From assembly GCA_947588685.1 (NCBI GenBank), contig CANPYM010000001.1, forward strand, positions 64,479 to 128,478: 64,000 bases of DNA. Reading direction: 5' to 3'. Source of the DNA: an uncultured Bacilli bacterium (GTDB taxonomy: Bacteria > Bacillota_I > Bacilli_A > RF39 > UBA660). The notes below the pieces were generated by a model, which had not been told where the DNA came from, searched no databases, and saw only the letters and a program-made list of their open reading frames with translations. Of the stretch, positions 24,271-33,772 are shown one piece after another (the stretch's first letter is position 1; each line of letters opens with the position of its first letter). The translations under genes were made by a program, and so were the position numbers.

Positions 24271-24300
24271 ATTGAACTGAACCCCAAGAGTTGGACAGTT
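24271..24300. repeat. Solo terminus resembling IS3/IS150 family
   Basis: The sequence TTGAACTGAACCCCAAGAGT followed by TGGACAG closely resembles ends of IS150-group insertion sequences (ACTGxxCCCCAAAAGTTGGACA). No transposase is adjacent, so this would be a scar left by an old insertion between two convergent genes. It abuts the pnuC stop codon. Confidence 0.45.
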
Positions 24301-24959
24301 TAATTATTTAGTCTCTCTTTTTTGATAGCTTTTTGCCACTTAATGATACCAAAAATATTGATAATAGTATAACCTATAGATACTAAAAGTAACATAATGG
24401 CGCCATCGCCATGATTAATAACGGCAAAAGTCCAAAGGAACAAATCAAGGATGTTATTAGCAAGCCATACCCACCAACATTCTTTATAACGAAGATTCAT
24501 TAAAACAACGCCACAAAAATTAATACATTGAGAAGTTGCATCTAAAAAGGCTAATTGAACAGTTGGAATAAAGTTTAAAAAGTAACCAGTAATAAAACCA
24601 CCACTAATACATATTAAAGTTACTAAAACAGATACTTTGGGAGTAAAGGTGCGAACAATAACTTTTTTATTGACTAACTTTTTTCGCCACATAATAAATC
24701 CTATGACTTGAAGAGGAGAAAAGATTAAATAGTATGATATGACTGTTCCAAAAAAATGATTTTTATAGGCAACATAGCCCATTAAAAGATAATTAATGAA
24801 TCCTAAGATGTAATTAACTCTTTTTCCTTCTGTCGCAAAATAAGAACAAAGTAGTCCCGTAAAAAGGGTTAAGCCGCCGATTAAAAGATCGTGAGTTAAA
24901 AGGCCTGATACCACTGAAACAATGGCACTTATAGTAATTAAAATAATATCTTTTTTCAT
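24300..24959 (-). CDS. pnuC: Nicotinamide riboside transporter PnuC
   Basis: 219 residues, seven hydrophobic segments. PnuC hallmarks: early YILGFINYLLMGYVAYKNHF, the 'W' motif region (VIGFIMWRKK) and the late ECWWVWLANNILDLFLWTFA that forms the substrate site. Facilitates uptake of NAD precursors, trapped by a cytosolic kinase. Four bases after the deacetylase gene with no clear ribosome binding site, so translation is likely coupled. Confidence 0.88.
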   Translation of the reverse strand: MKKDIILITISAIVSVVSGLLTHDLLIGGLTLFTGLLCSYFATEGKRVNYILGFINYLLMGYVAYKNHFFGTVISYYLIFSPLQVIGFIMWRKKLVNKKVIVRTFTPKVSVLVTLICISGGFITGYFLNFIPTVQLAFLDATSQCINFCGVVLMNLRYKECWWVWLANNILDLFLWTFAVINHGDGAIMLLLVSIGYTIINIFGIIKWQKAIKKERLNN

Positions 24960-24963
24960 AGAT

Positions 24964-26391
24964 TTAATTGTTAACCCGGTGGTGAACTTCTTTCGTAGCC
25001 ATCGTCAAGGCAGCAAAGGTGTATCCATTTTCTTTTCCATATGTAATAATATCTTCTAAGGCATCCCTAGTTGGTACTTTAATATCATGCATTAAAACGA
25101 CATTAGGACGCGTCCTTGATAATGATTTGATAACATTTTGATATACTTCTTCTTTCGTTTTTGCTCCCCCGGCATCATTACTATCAATATTCCAATCAAA
25201 ATAATGATATCCTCTTGCCTCAACTTCTTTAGTTAGAGTGGTCATAATCCCTTTTTGATAATTACGGCTAACTGTATTACTACTACCACCTGGGAATCTA
25301 ATAATTCTAGCGTCTATACCGGTTAGTTTATAAACCCTAGTATGAACTTTTTCCAAATCTTCAAAGTAAGCATCAATAGAAGCATACACTTTCGCATAAT
25401 TATGACTAGCCGTATGAAGCGCTACAGTATGTCCTTCATTATGTTCCCTCTTAATTAAATCATCCGGTCCATTATTAGTAACAAAGAATGTTGCTTTAAC
25501 ACCTTCTTTTTTTAAAATATCTAAAATCGTCGCCGTCGTCTTAGCGCTAGGACCATCGTCGAATGTTAAATAAATAACGCCACCCGTTGGTTTTTCGGTA
25601 ACTTTAACTTCTCTTTTAATAGATGCTTTATGACCCTCTTTATCTTCAACTTCATAAATAACTTCATAAGTACCTAAAACTTTATTATTGATTTTATTGG
25701 TAACAACAACTTTATTAGTTAAATCATTACCGCAATCATCGTAAGCTTTATAGCCAATTTCATGATATGGATTCCCTTGATACATACTAACAGTACTAGA
25801 GCCAGATAAAGTTATCGTTGGTTTTACGAGTTCTTTCTTAACAATCGTTCTTTCAGCTAAAGCTTTATTACCGCTTCGATCTGTTACTTCATAAGTAATT
25901 TTACCATCTTCAATATGGGTTATAACCTTCTTTGAAAGATCACCATCCACGTCATCATAAACTTTATATCCTAGTTCTTTATATTCGGTATTTTCACATA
26001 CATAGACCACATCATCACCAATTAATTCTATGACGGGTCCTTTAATATCTTGAACAATGACAGTTCTTTTAACTTCTTTTTCGATAAGGCCTTTATCGAT
26101 TTTATAGATGACCTCGTAAGTTCCTACTTTAGATGTATCAACGTTACTCTCCGTTTTAATATCTTGGTTAACTTTATGGCCTTGATAAATGGCTTTAGCG
26201 CCAGCATCAACATATTTACTGTTAACGCCAATTTTTATTTCTTCCTCACCATTTAAGGATAGTTTCGGCACTAAAAAGAAAGAAAAAGCCAAACCTAAAA
26301 GAACTGCCCCAAGAAAAAGAGTTAAGACGATTAAGGTTTGCTTTCCATATTTTATTTTTTTATTTTTTGTTGTTAAATCTTTCTCTTCCAT
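24964..26391 (-). CDS. Surface polysaccharide deacetylase with Ig-like repeats
   Basis: 475 residues. One N-terminal membrane helix (about 20 to 42, LIVLTLFLGAVLLGLAF). Then three Ig-like DUF5011 domains (KYVDAGAKAIYQG; EYKELGYKVYDDVDGDLSKK; YHEIGYKAYDDCGNDLTNKV). C-terminal NodB domain: LTFDDGPSAKT (catalytic Asp and metal Asp), HTASHNY (two metal His), RFPGGSSN, DWNIDSND and VLMHDI (catalytic His). Likely deacetylates peptidoglycan GlcNAc for lysozyme resistance, or another wall polymer. Confidence 0.9.
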   Translation of the reverse strand: MEEKDLTTKNKKIKYGKQTLIVLTLFLGAVLLGLAFSFFLVPKLSLNGEEEIKIGVNSKYVDAGAKAIYQGHKVNQDIKTESNVDTSKVGTYEVIYKIDKGLIEKEVKRTVIVQDIKGPVIELIGDDVVYVCENTEYKELGYKVYDDVDGDLSKKVITHIEDGKITYEVTDRSGNKALAERTIVKKELVKPTITLSGSSTVSMYQGNPYHEIGYKAYDDCGNDLTNKVVVTNKINNKVLGTYEVIYEVEDKEGHKASIKREVKVTEKPTGGVIYLTFDDGPSAKTTATILDILKKEGVKATFFVTNNGPDDLIKREHNEGHTVALHTASHNYAKVYASIDAYFEDLEKVHTRVYKLTGIDARIIRFPGGSSNTVSRNYQKGIMTTLTKEVEARGYHYFDWNIDSNDAGGAKTKEEVYQNVIKSLSRTRPNVVLMHDIKVPTRDALEDIITYGKENGYTFAALTMATKEVHHRVNN

Positions 26392-26459
26392 ACTTCTCGC
26401 CTACTAACATTATTATAGTATAAAGATAATGGGGGTGCAAGAAAATAGTTATTGTTGCA

Positions 26460-26496
26460 TAAAAAAATAGTAGCTTAAATAGCCACTATTTTTTTA
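26460..26496 (-). terminator. Terminator of surface protein gene
   Basis: AATAGTGGCTATTTAAGCTACTATT hairpin-type inverted repeat (AATAGTGGC/GCTACTATT) followed by Ts on the leftward strand. Confidence 0.6.
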
Positions 26497-27780
26497 TGCA
26501 TCTAAAACTTTTTTAGCGCAAACACTAGCCATAGCTAATAAGATAACACTCATAATAGATAAAGCAACATATAAAGTAATATTATCTAAAGTATTAGGAT
26601 TACCAATAGCTAATTTGAATGTTACAGTTACTGTAACATCTTCACTAGGCATAGTGAAGATGGCTTTCCCATCTTCGATTCTTACAGGAATAATTTTTCC
26701 AGATGTTGTTTTAACAACAACCTTATCTAAAGCATAATCTTTATCAGCAATTGGGGTAATGGTAATTTCATCATCCTCATATGGATTTTCAGCGGAAACA
26801 TCAGCTTTACCATGTTGTAATTTTCCTAAAGTAACCGTATGTTTATGAACTACTTTACCACTTTCCGTTTGCGTTGTATTATCTGGATCTGCATAGTATG
26901 TTGAAACATCAAGCTCCTCCCCAGTCGTTTTACTAAATGTTCCTTCATATACTTCGATAGGATTATCTCCATTACCAACGCTACTGAATACTAAATCACT
27001 TGTAAAATTACCACCATTTATATCTAGATCGGCGCCACCGCCATCAGTTTTTTGATTAGTAATTAAAGCGTTGTGACCGCTACTACCCTCGGCTTTAAAC
27101 TCACCATCTTCAATGGTCATTGTTCCAGAGTTTTGAATAACTGAATAATCATACTTTTGAACGAACACACCACCACCAATGGTAGCGTTTCCAGCATTCG
27201 TAAGTCCCCAAGATCCTTGAACGCCTGTTTCAATAGTACCATCATTGAATTCTAACGTTGCTCCTGATGCATTATGAATAGCAGCCGCATTCTTAGCTCC
27301 TGATTTGAATGTACCATCATCAATAATTAGAGTCTTATTGTTATAAATAGTTGATACGCCCTCATTAACTCCTTCAGCCTCAAAAGTACCACCTTTAATA
27401 ATTAAAGTACCCTCATTAACAATTGTAGAAACAGTTTTTGTTTGTTTAGCTGTATTAGCCGCAACAACACCGCGACCATCACTATCCATAATTGTTAATT
27501 TAGCATCTGCTGCCTGGATATGAATAGCAACGGATGGGCAATTTCCACTAGCTGGGCAATAATTAGTTATTTTATGACCAGCTAAATCAAGTATTATATC
27601 TTGACCTGACGTTACTTCAAGACCGGTATCAACGTCTGTTAATAAAGTAATTTTATTTCCTTCAACCTTGAACTCCGTTGTTCTTTCAGCTGCTGCATCT
27701 AATGTAACTGCATTAACACGAATGACACTAAAACTTAACATAGCCATAATCGTTAATGCCATAAAACTTATCTTTTTCAT
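26494..27780 (-). CDS. Secreted beta-helix-like surface protein
   Basis: 428 residues. Signal peptide at 1 to 25 (FMALTIMAMLSFSVIRVNA). Middle: repeated short strands with Gly turns, e.g. NEGTLIIKGGTFEAEGV, NKTLIIDDGTFKSGAKN, SGTMTIEDGEFKAEGSS, typical of right-handed beta-helix adhesins. Then a bacterial-Ig-like domain (HTVTLGKLQHGKADVSAENP; FTMPSEDVTVTVTF) and a C-terminal membrane helix (LYVALSIMSVILLAMASVCA). Displayed on the cell surface; ligand unknown. No sortase LPXTG motif. Confidence 0.8.
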   Translation of the reverse strand: MKKISFMALTIMAMLSFSVIRVNAVTLDAAAERTTEFKVEGNKITLLTDVDTGLEVTSGQDIILDLAGHKITNYCPASGNCPSVAIHIQAADAKLTIMDSDGRGVVAANTAKQTKTVSTIVNEGTLIIKGGTFEAEGVNEGVSTIYNNKTLIIDDGTFKSGAKNAAAIHNASGATLEFNDGTIETGVQGSWGLTNAGNATIGGGVFVQKYDYSVIQNSGTMTIEDGEFKAEGSSGHNALITNQKTDGGGADLDINGGNFTSDLVFSSVGNGDNPIEVYEGTFSKTTGEELDVSTYYADPDNTTQTESGKVVHKHTVTLGKLQHGKADVSAENPYEDDEITITPIADKDYALDKVVVKTTSGKIIPVRIEDGKAIFTMPSEDVTVTVTFKLAIGNPNTLDNITLYVALSIMSVILLAMASVCAKKVLDA

Positions 27781-27976
27781 ATATTCTCCTTTCGTACCAG
27801 TTATTATAACATATTAATAATTATTTGCAAGACAAATTTTTAAAAAAGACTTCTATTTGACACAAAGATGTCTATATTTAATTATAGGTAAGAAAAGATG
27901 AGATATACACTAAAATAATAATTTGCATTTTGTTTTTAATTGTAGTAAAATAAATCCGCTTTATGAGGTGATGGTA

Positions 27977-30900
27977 ATGAAGAAAATAACTAATTTTATT
28001 GTTGATCATCGTTATGTCGTTTTTAGCTTCGTCCTTATTCTAACTATAATCTGTCTTTTCTTGGCTAGAGAAGTTAATATTAATAGGGATATTATCGATT
28101 ACCTACCTAAAAACTCCGATACGAAAAAAGGCACTAGTATTATGGAAGATGAGTTTACCGGCATCGATGATGGCACTTTAAATATAATGTTTAAAGGTTT
28201 AAAAGATGATGAAAAAGAAACCATCTTAAAAAAACTTACCGCCACACCAGGCGTTAGTAAAGTTACCTATGAAAATAATGCTGACTATAATAAAGATGAT
28301 TACACTTTATATGTCATAACTTCCGAAAATCCTAAAGAAGATAAGGAATCGGAAAAATTATATAAACAGATTAAAGAAGACTATCAAGACTATACATTCT
28401 ACACGAGTGGCGATATCGAAGATGAGTATAAGACCATTCTTCCCCTTTGGATTGTCGCTTTAGCGATTGCTTCGGCGTTAGTTATTCTAATTATTATGTG
28501 TGATTCTTATATTGAACCATTCCTTTTCCTTTTTGCGATTGGATTAGGTGTTTTCTTAAATAAAGGCACCAATATTTTCCTTGGTACTATCTCATCAATA
28601 ACAGATTCGATTGCTGCTATCTTACAGTTAGCTCTATCGATGGATTATTCAATTATGTTAATGAATCGTTACCGAATTGAGAAAGAAAAGGAAAAAGATA
28701 AAGTTAAAGCAATGAAGAAAGCTTTACTTGATTCTTTTAAAGCGATATCTAGTAGTTCGGTTACAACGATTGTTGGATTATTAGCGTTAGTATTTATGAG
28801 CTTTACCATTGGAAGAGACTTGGGTATTGTTCTAGCTAAAGGTGTTATGTTTAGTTTAATAACCATTTTTACTTGTCTTCCTGCTCTTATTTTAATGTTT
28901 GATAATTTAATTAATAAAACAACTAAAAGAAAACCGCATATCGATTTAAAGTTTCTAGGTAATTTTGCCTATAAAGCAAGACACTTAGGTATCGTTTTCT
29001 TCCTTATTGTTTTCTTAATCAGTTACTTTTTAAAAAATCAATTAGGAATACTATATACAGTTTCAGAAATTGATGAAGTTGGAAAAGTTTTTAAGACGAA
29101 TAATCAAATAGCTATTGTCTATGATAATAAATATGAAGATACTATTACAAAATATTGTAAAGAATTAGAAAATGATCAAAAAATTGATGACGTATTATGT
29201 TATGGTAATACCATTAATGAAAAATTAACTTATGATGTAATGAATAAAAAATTAAGTGATTTAGGTTCCGATGTTAATATCGATGACTATCTACTAAAAA
29301 TCCTTTACTATCATTATTATAATAAAGATGAAGATAATAAAGTTACATTTAATGATCTTATCACTTTCATTAAAAATAATGTTTATCAAAATGACGATTT
29401 AAATAAACACGTTGATGATGAGATGAAAAAGAATATCGATAAACTCGAAAAGTTTACGACGAAAGAGGAAATGGATAAGAAAAGAAGTTCTAAAGATATT
29501 CAAACTTTATTCGAAATTGATGAGGATGAAATGGATAAACTGATAACTTATTATTATTCTTTAAAAGGAAATGATAAGTTAACTATAAGTGAGTTTATCA
29601 CGTTTATGAATGATTATCTTTTAAAAAGTGAATACGCCAAGGAACTAGATGAAGCATCGAAAGAAAAACTAGCTTTCATCACACCATTTACAAATAAAAC
29701 TACGCTAAACAAAAATATGACATCTAAAGAAATGGCTTCCCTTTTTCAAATGAATAGTGATGATGTTAATAATATCTATCTATATTACTTAAGTCTAGGT
29801 GAGATAGATACCAAATTATCTTTTAATGATTTTTCTAATGTGGCAAGTAATTATAGTGATACTCTAGAGAAGGAAACTAAAGAAAAATTAGCTATCCTAG
29901 AAAGCTTTAGCAATAAAGATATCATCACAACTAAAATAGAAGCTAAAGATATGGCCAAATTATTAGGCACAGATGAACTTATGGTAAGTTATGTCTATAT
30001 CCAACATCAACATTTAACAAGTAGTTCGGATAATCCTTATACGATGTCCCCTTATGATTTTGTAAATTATGCGCTTACCATAAGCTTGCCTTCGAAAGAC
30101 TTAGAAGATAACCTTAAGCTATTAAAATTAATTATGGATAGCACGATAAACAATGTAACTTATACATACACGGAACTTGCTCAAGCGCTTAATCTAGATG
30201 AGGAAATGGTTAAAAATGCTTATATAATGTATACTTTCCAAGCTAAAGAAGTTAAGATGCAACCCTTAACATTTGTTAACTTTATCCTTAAACATCAAAC
30301 TGATGATGTCTTAAAAGGTAAACTAGATAAAGAAACTATAGCTAATTTAGAAACCGTTCAAAAGATTATAGAAAATGTCTTAAAAGATACTAAATATAGT
30401 TATAAAAATCTTGCTAAGCTTCTTAACATCGATGAAAATAAAATGAAATTACTTTTCTCTTTATATCAGACATCATATAAAAAGAAAAAGATTAACTTGT
30501 CCTACCGGGAATTTGTTACTTTCTTAATTAAAGATGTTATGACAAATAAAGATTATCAAAACCAATTAACAGAAGATAAAAAAGAAAAAATTAAGGTAAT
30601 CGATGAAATAATGACAAGTAGTCTTCAAAATAAAAAATATCTAAAAGATGATTTATATCACCTTACTTCAAAATTAAGTGATAATCTTGATAAAGACCTT
30701 ATTGATCTAATATATATCTATTATGGTAGTGAGAAGGAATATGATAACGCGTCAGCCTTAACCATTGAAGAGTTCATCAATTTTGTTAATGATGACGTTC
30801 TAAAAGACGAACGTTTTGATGATTTTATTGATAAAAAGATGAAAGATGATGTTAAAGATGGTGTCAAGTTAACTCGTGATGCTCATCAAAAATTAGTTGG

Positions 30901-31564
30901 TGAAAATTATTCTCGAGCTTTATTAAATACAACTTACGCTGAAGAGAACGATGAAACTTATGCCTTTATTCAAAAACTTGATGATGATATTGGATCAATT
31001 GATGGCGTATATCTTGTCGGTAATTCACCAATGGGTTTTGAAATGAGCAAAACATTCCAGGGCGAACTTAATTTTATGACAATTCTAACCATTATCTTTA
31101 TCTTCGTCGTTGTTTTAGTTACTTTTAAATCTTTGATTATTCCAATTATTTTAGTAGGATTAATTCAAACTGCTGTCTACCTTACAATGGGTATTAACTA
31201 TTTAGAAGGTGGATCCGTTTACTTCATTGCTCTTTTGATTGTTCAAAGTATCTTGATGGGGGCGACGATTGATTATGCCATTTTATATACATCCTACTAT
31301 CAGGAATATCGAGCTAAATTAGATATTAAAGAAACAATTATAAACGCTTATAATCGTTCTATTCATACTATTTTAACTAGTGCGACCATCCTTGTTTTAG
31401 TAACCCTTATTGTCGGTCACTTTAGTGCGGCGATTACGGCTAAAATTTGTATGACAATCTCCCAGGGAACGCTTTGTTCAACTATCCTCATTTTGTTATT
31501 ACTTCCAGAACTTATTGCTACTTTTGATAAGTTTATCGTTAAACACAAACATAAAAAAATGTAG
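27977..31564 (+). CDS. MMPL/RND-family transporter with tandem helical repeat domain
   Basis: 1195 residues from ATG 27977 (GAGGTGATGG site); an upstream ATG at 27923 lacks a site. N-terminal membrane helix, first porter-like domain, six-helix RND block with MMPL signature (LALSMDYSIMLMNRYR), then a long non-membrane region, then a second block (SILMGATIDYAILYTSYYQE). The non-membrane insert (about 450 to 945) has seven copies of a helical unit of roughly 71 to 87 residues, e.g. LTISEFITFMNDYL, LSYREFVTFLIKDV, LTIEEFINFVNDDV. Probably exports lipids or envelope compounds; the insert likely faces the outside. Confidence 0.88.
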   Translation: MKKITNFIVDHRYVVFSFVLILTIICLFLAREVNINRDIIDYLPKNSDTKKGTSIMEDEFTGIDDGTLNIMFKGLKDDEKETILKKLTATPGVSKVTYENNADYNKDDYTLYVITSENPKEDKESEKLYKQIKEDYQDYTFYTSGDIEDEYKTILPLWIVALAIASALVILIIMCDSYIEPFLFLFAIGLGVFLNKGTNIFLGTISSITDSIAAILQLALSMDYSIMLMNRYRIEKEKEKDKVKAMKKALLDSFKAISSSSVTTIVGLLALVFMSFTIGRDLGIVLAKGVMFSLITIFTCLPALILMFDNLINKTTKRKPHIDLKFLGNFAYKARHLGIVFFLIVFLISYFLKNQLGILYTVSEIDEVGKVFKTNNQIAIVYDNKYEDTITKYCKELENDQKIDDVLCYGNTINEKLTYDVMNKKLSDLGSDVNIDDYLLKILYYHYYNKDEDNKVTFNDLITFIKNNVYQNDDLNKHVDDEMKKNIDKLEKFTTKEEMDKKRSSKDIQTLFEIDEDEMDKLITYYYSLKGNDKLTISEFITFMNDYLLKSEYAKELDEASKEKLAFITPFTNKTTLNKNMTSKEMASLFQMNSDDVNNIYLYYLSLGEIDTKLSFNDFSNVASNYSDTLEKETKEKLAILESFSNKDIITTKIEAKDMAKLLGTDELMVSYVYIQHQHLTSSSDNPYTMSPYDFVNYALTISLPSKDLEDNLKLLKLIMDSTINNVTYTYTELAQALNLDEEMVKNAYIMYTFQAKEVKMQPLTFVNFILKHQTDDVLKGKLDKETIANLETVQKIIENVLKDTKYSYKNLAKLLNIDENKMKLLFSLYQTSYKKKKINLSYREFVTFLIKDVMTNKDYQNQLTEDKKEKIKVIDEIMTSSLQNKKYLKDDLYHLTSKLSDNLDKDLIDLIYIYYGSEKEYDNASALTIEEFINFVNDDVLKDERFDDFIDKKMKDDVKDGVKLTRDAHQKLVGENYSRALLNTTYAEENDETYAFIQKLDDDIGSIDGVYLVGNSPMGFEMSKTFQGELNFMTILTIIFIFVVVLVTFKSLIIPIILVGLIQTAVYLTMGINYLEGGSVYFIALLIVQSILMGATIDYAILYTSYYQEYRAKLDIKETIINAYNRSIHTILTSATILVLVTLIVGHFSAAITAKICMTISQGTLCSTILILLLLPELIATFDKFIVKHKHKKM

Positions 31565-31582
31565 ATTATCTACATTTTTTTG
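31556..31582 (+). terminator. MMPL gene terminator
   Basis: AATGTAGA-TTA-TCTACATT followed by Ts, overlapping the stop codon. Confidence 0.7.
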
Positions 31583-31654
31583 TTATCCCCTATCATTGAT
31601 TAATGTTACTTTTTATACTATAATTTTATTAATATTAATGAAAGAAGTGATAAT

Positions 31655-32836
31655 ATGATTTTTCCACTTAAAGTATGCAAATTAAACTCTGATGAGGTGG
31701 ACGTTTTCAATAAAAACTATGCAACCAATGGATCATTTACTTTTGAAGGGGTTTGGTTTAGAAGTCAAAATGAAGTTAATAAAAATCTTTCCCTTTGGAA
31801 AGATGAAACATCAAACAGAAGAAGAACAATTCACTTTCGTCATACTTTTGAAGTTCGGGATAATGAACTTTTAATGACATCTTCATATTTATATTTAAGT
31901 GTTCGCTTAGAAAATGCTGATTTAGATAAATATTTAAATAAAATTAAAGAAGCCCTAGTTAACAATAACTACACATTAAATGGAAAGATATATGAAAAAG
32001 ATAATTTAAAGATTAAGATTACGGAATATCCTCACCATCCTAAAGAACCTTTTATCGAAGGATATAAGACGGTCGATATTACCATCTATAGTGATAATGA
32101 GAATAATCTTAATAAATATTATGAACAAGTATGGAACTTACAAGTTAAAGGTATTCGAGAAAAAGATAAACGTGGTAACCCTACTTACATTGATAATATT
32201 GATGAATTAAAAGCTTACTTGCCAGCGCAAATTGAACTAGGATGTGGTCCATCTATTGAAGCTGGTATTAACCCTTTATATCATCTTCATGAAATCTATA
32301 AAGTTCAACGCCATAGCGATTCAAGATTTTACTTTGCCGAAGATGATGATCTCGTTTTACAAATTATTAATAAAGATCAAGATAAATATTTGGAGTTTGC
32401 TTTAATAATTCAAAACTGCCTTCATGCTAAACCAACTTTATTTCATCACACCTTAAAGAAAATGTATGACGCTAATATGTTTGTTGGTACCCTTTTAAAT
32501 AACAATTTTGATCACTTATCAACTGTTTGTGGCATCGATGAGAAAACTCTTCGCGTTTACCGAATTGAAGATTATTTTCCTAAAATAACTTTTCATCCGG
32601 ATGCGAAATCTCTAATTTGTATAGGAACGCATGCCGACCGGCGGTTTATTCAAAAACAAGCTCGAGCGAAAGGACTTAAAATTATCTATATTGATCCTGA
32701 AGGTTTTGAAACGAACGATGGATTTGAAGAGTATCCCATTGAAGGAGCAACTGATGGTGATATCGTATGGAGTCTTAAAGCTCTTAATTTTGCCAAGGAA
32801 TGTGAAAAGCTTTTAGTTGATAACAAGAAAAATTAA
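31655..32836 (+). CDS. Sir2-like protein with unknown N-terminal domain
   Basis: 393 residues. From about 190 onward it follows the sirtuin Rossmann pattern: ELGCGPSIEAGINPL (GAGxSxxxGI motif), LLNNNFDHLSTVCGI (like TQNIDxLxxxAG) and SLICIGTHADRRFIQKQARA plus KIIYIDPEG (like GTSLxVxPxxxxxxxAxxxGxxxIxIN). The four Cys zinc site is absent and the catalytic His is not obvious. The N-terminal 180 residues are not recognised. Could be an NAD-binding or NAD-hydrolysing protein rather than a deacetylase. Confidence 0.6.
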   Translation: MIFPLKVCKLNSDEVDVFNKNYATNGSFTFEGVWFRSQNEVNKNLSLWKDETSNRRRTIHFRHTFEVRDNELLMTSSYLYLSVRLENADLDKYLNKIKEALVNNNYTLNGKIYEKDNLKIKITEYPHHPKEPFIEGYKTVDITIYSDNENNLNKYYEQVWNLQVKGIREKDKRGNPTYIDNIDELKAYLPAQIELGCGPSIEAGINPLYHLHEIYKVQRHSDSRFYFAEDDDLVLQIINKDQDKYLEFALIIQNCLHAKPTLFHHTLKKMYDANMFVGTLLNNNFDHLSTVCGIDEKTLRVYRIEDYFPKITFHPDAKSLICIGTHADRRFIQKQARAKGLKIIYIDPEGFETNDGFEEYPIEGATDGDIVWSLKALNFAKECEKLLVDNKKN

Positions 32837-32842
32837 ATCAAA

Positions 32843-32884
32843 CATAAAGAAAATCATCATTTGATGATTTTCTTTTTTTATGCC
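32843..32884. terminator. Bidirectional terminator
   Basis: AAGAAAATCATCA-TT-TGATGATTTTCTT with T runs on both sides, between convergent genes. Confidence 0.75.
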
Positions 32885-32892
32885 ATAATACC

Positions 32893-33771
32893 CTATTCAA
32901 GAAGTTCTTTATAAATATAACAATTATGCTGATCAAAACTATAGAATGTATCACAATAAACTAGTACTTTAACATTATATATAATAGCAAAATTAATTAA
33001 ATCATTAATATTATCTAGGTAAATAATATTTAAGTTATTGATGTCGGGGGCAGTTTGGAGTTTAACAATTATATCAGCATATCTTTTTAAGACATAAGAA
33101 ACACTATTTTTAGGATGCATATATTTTTTAAGGAGGATAAGAAGAAATATAGTCATTATCAAGTAACCGCCAATAAATAATAGTTTATAGGTGTTATTTC
33201 TTTTTTTAGTTAAATGATTATCAAATTCATTTATGGTTACGTAAGTTACTTTATCATCAATAGGTATCGTAACTTCCATGAGTGGATAAATCTTTTTATC
33301 TTTAGATATGGCTTTCAAACTGACGATTACTTTAGCTTCTAACGGGATGTCATAAGTATTTTTAAAATCTTTAAATAAGCTTTGATAAGTATCATAATCG
33401 ATAACTACTTTTTTCTTTAACTTTTGATCAAAATGGCCGGTTAAATGAGGATACTCTTGTTGCCATACTTCATCACTATTAACATATCCTTTTGAAGTGG
33501 TTGTAATATCATAGTCATAAGAATCATCTAAAGTAAGGTCAAAAGTTATATTAACTTTATCAATTAATTTAGCGATGTAATAATGATTAGATGAAATAGT
33601 TTTAGAGGCAAAGAAAGGATTATCTTTTAAAGTAACATCATAATCAGTTTTATTGATAAAAAGATTTTCTTTTTCATTTAGTTGATGGATTTTAAGATAA
33701 GCACCAAAAAATAGTAAGATAAGGCCTAGTGTTAAAGAGAAGATGGCTATGGCTCTACTCTTTTTAAACAT
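32893..33771 (-). CDS. DUF5305-type membrane protein
   Basis: 292 residues. N-terminal helix (IAIFSLTLGLILLFFGAYL), an extracellular beta domain with conserved DYDVTLKDNPFF opening and FDLTLDDSYDYDITTTSKGY, a second helix (LLFIGGYLIMTIFLLILL) and a cytoplasmic tail. The architecture (Tyr-x-Val-x-Leu-x-x-Asn-x-Phe start, two helices) is that of DUF5305, found beside SipW-type signal peptidases. Directly downstream of such a peptidase here (two-base gap). Confidence 0.7.
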   Translation of the reverse strand: MFKKSRAIAIFSLTLGLILLFFGAYLKIHQLNEKENLFINKTDYDVTLKDNPFFASKTISSNHYYIAKLIDKVNITFDLTLDDSYDYDITTTSKGYVNSDEVWQQEYPHLTGHFDQKLKKKVVIDYDTYQSLFKDFKNTYDIPLEAKVIVSLKAISKDKKIYPLMEVTIPIDDKVTYVTINEFDNHLTKKRNNTYKLLFIGGYLIMTIFLLILLKKYMHPKNSVSYVLKRYADIIVKLQTAPDINNLNIIYLDNINDLINFAIIYNVKVLVYCDTFYSFDQHNCYIYKELLE

Positions 33772-33772
33772 T

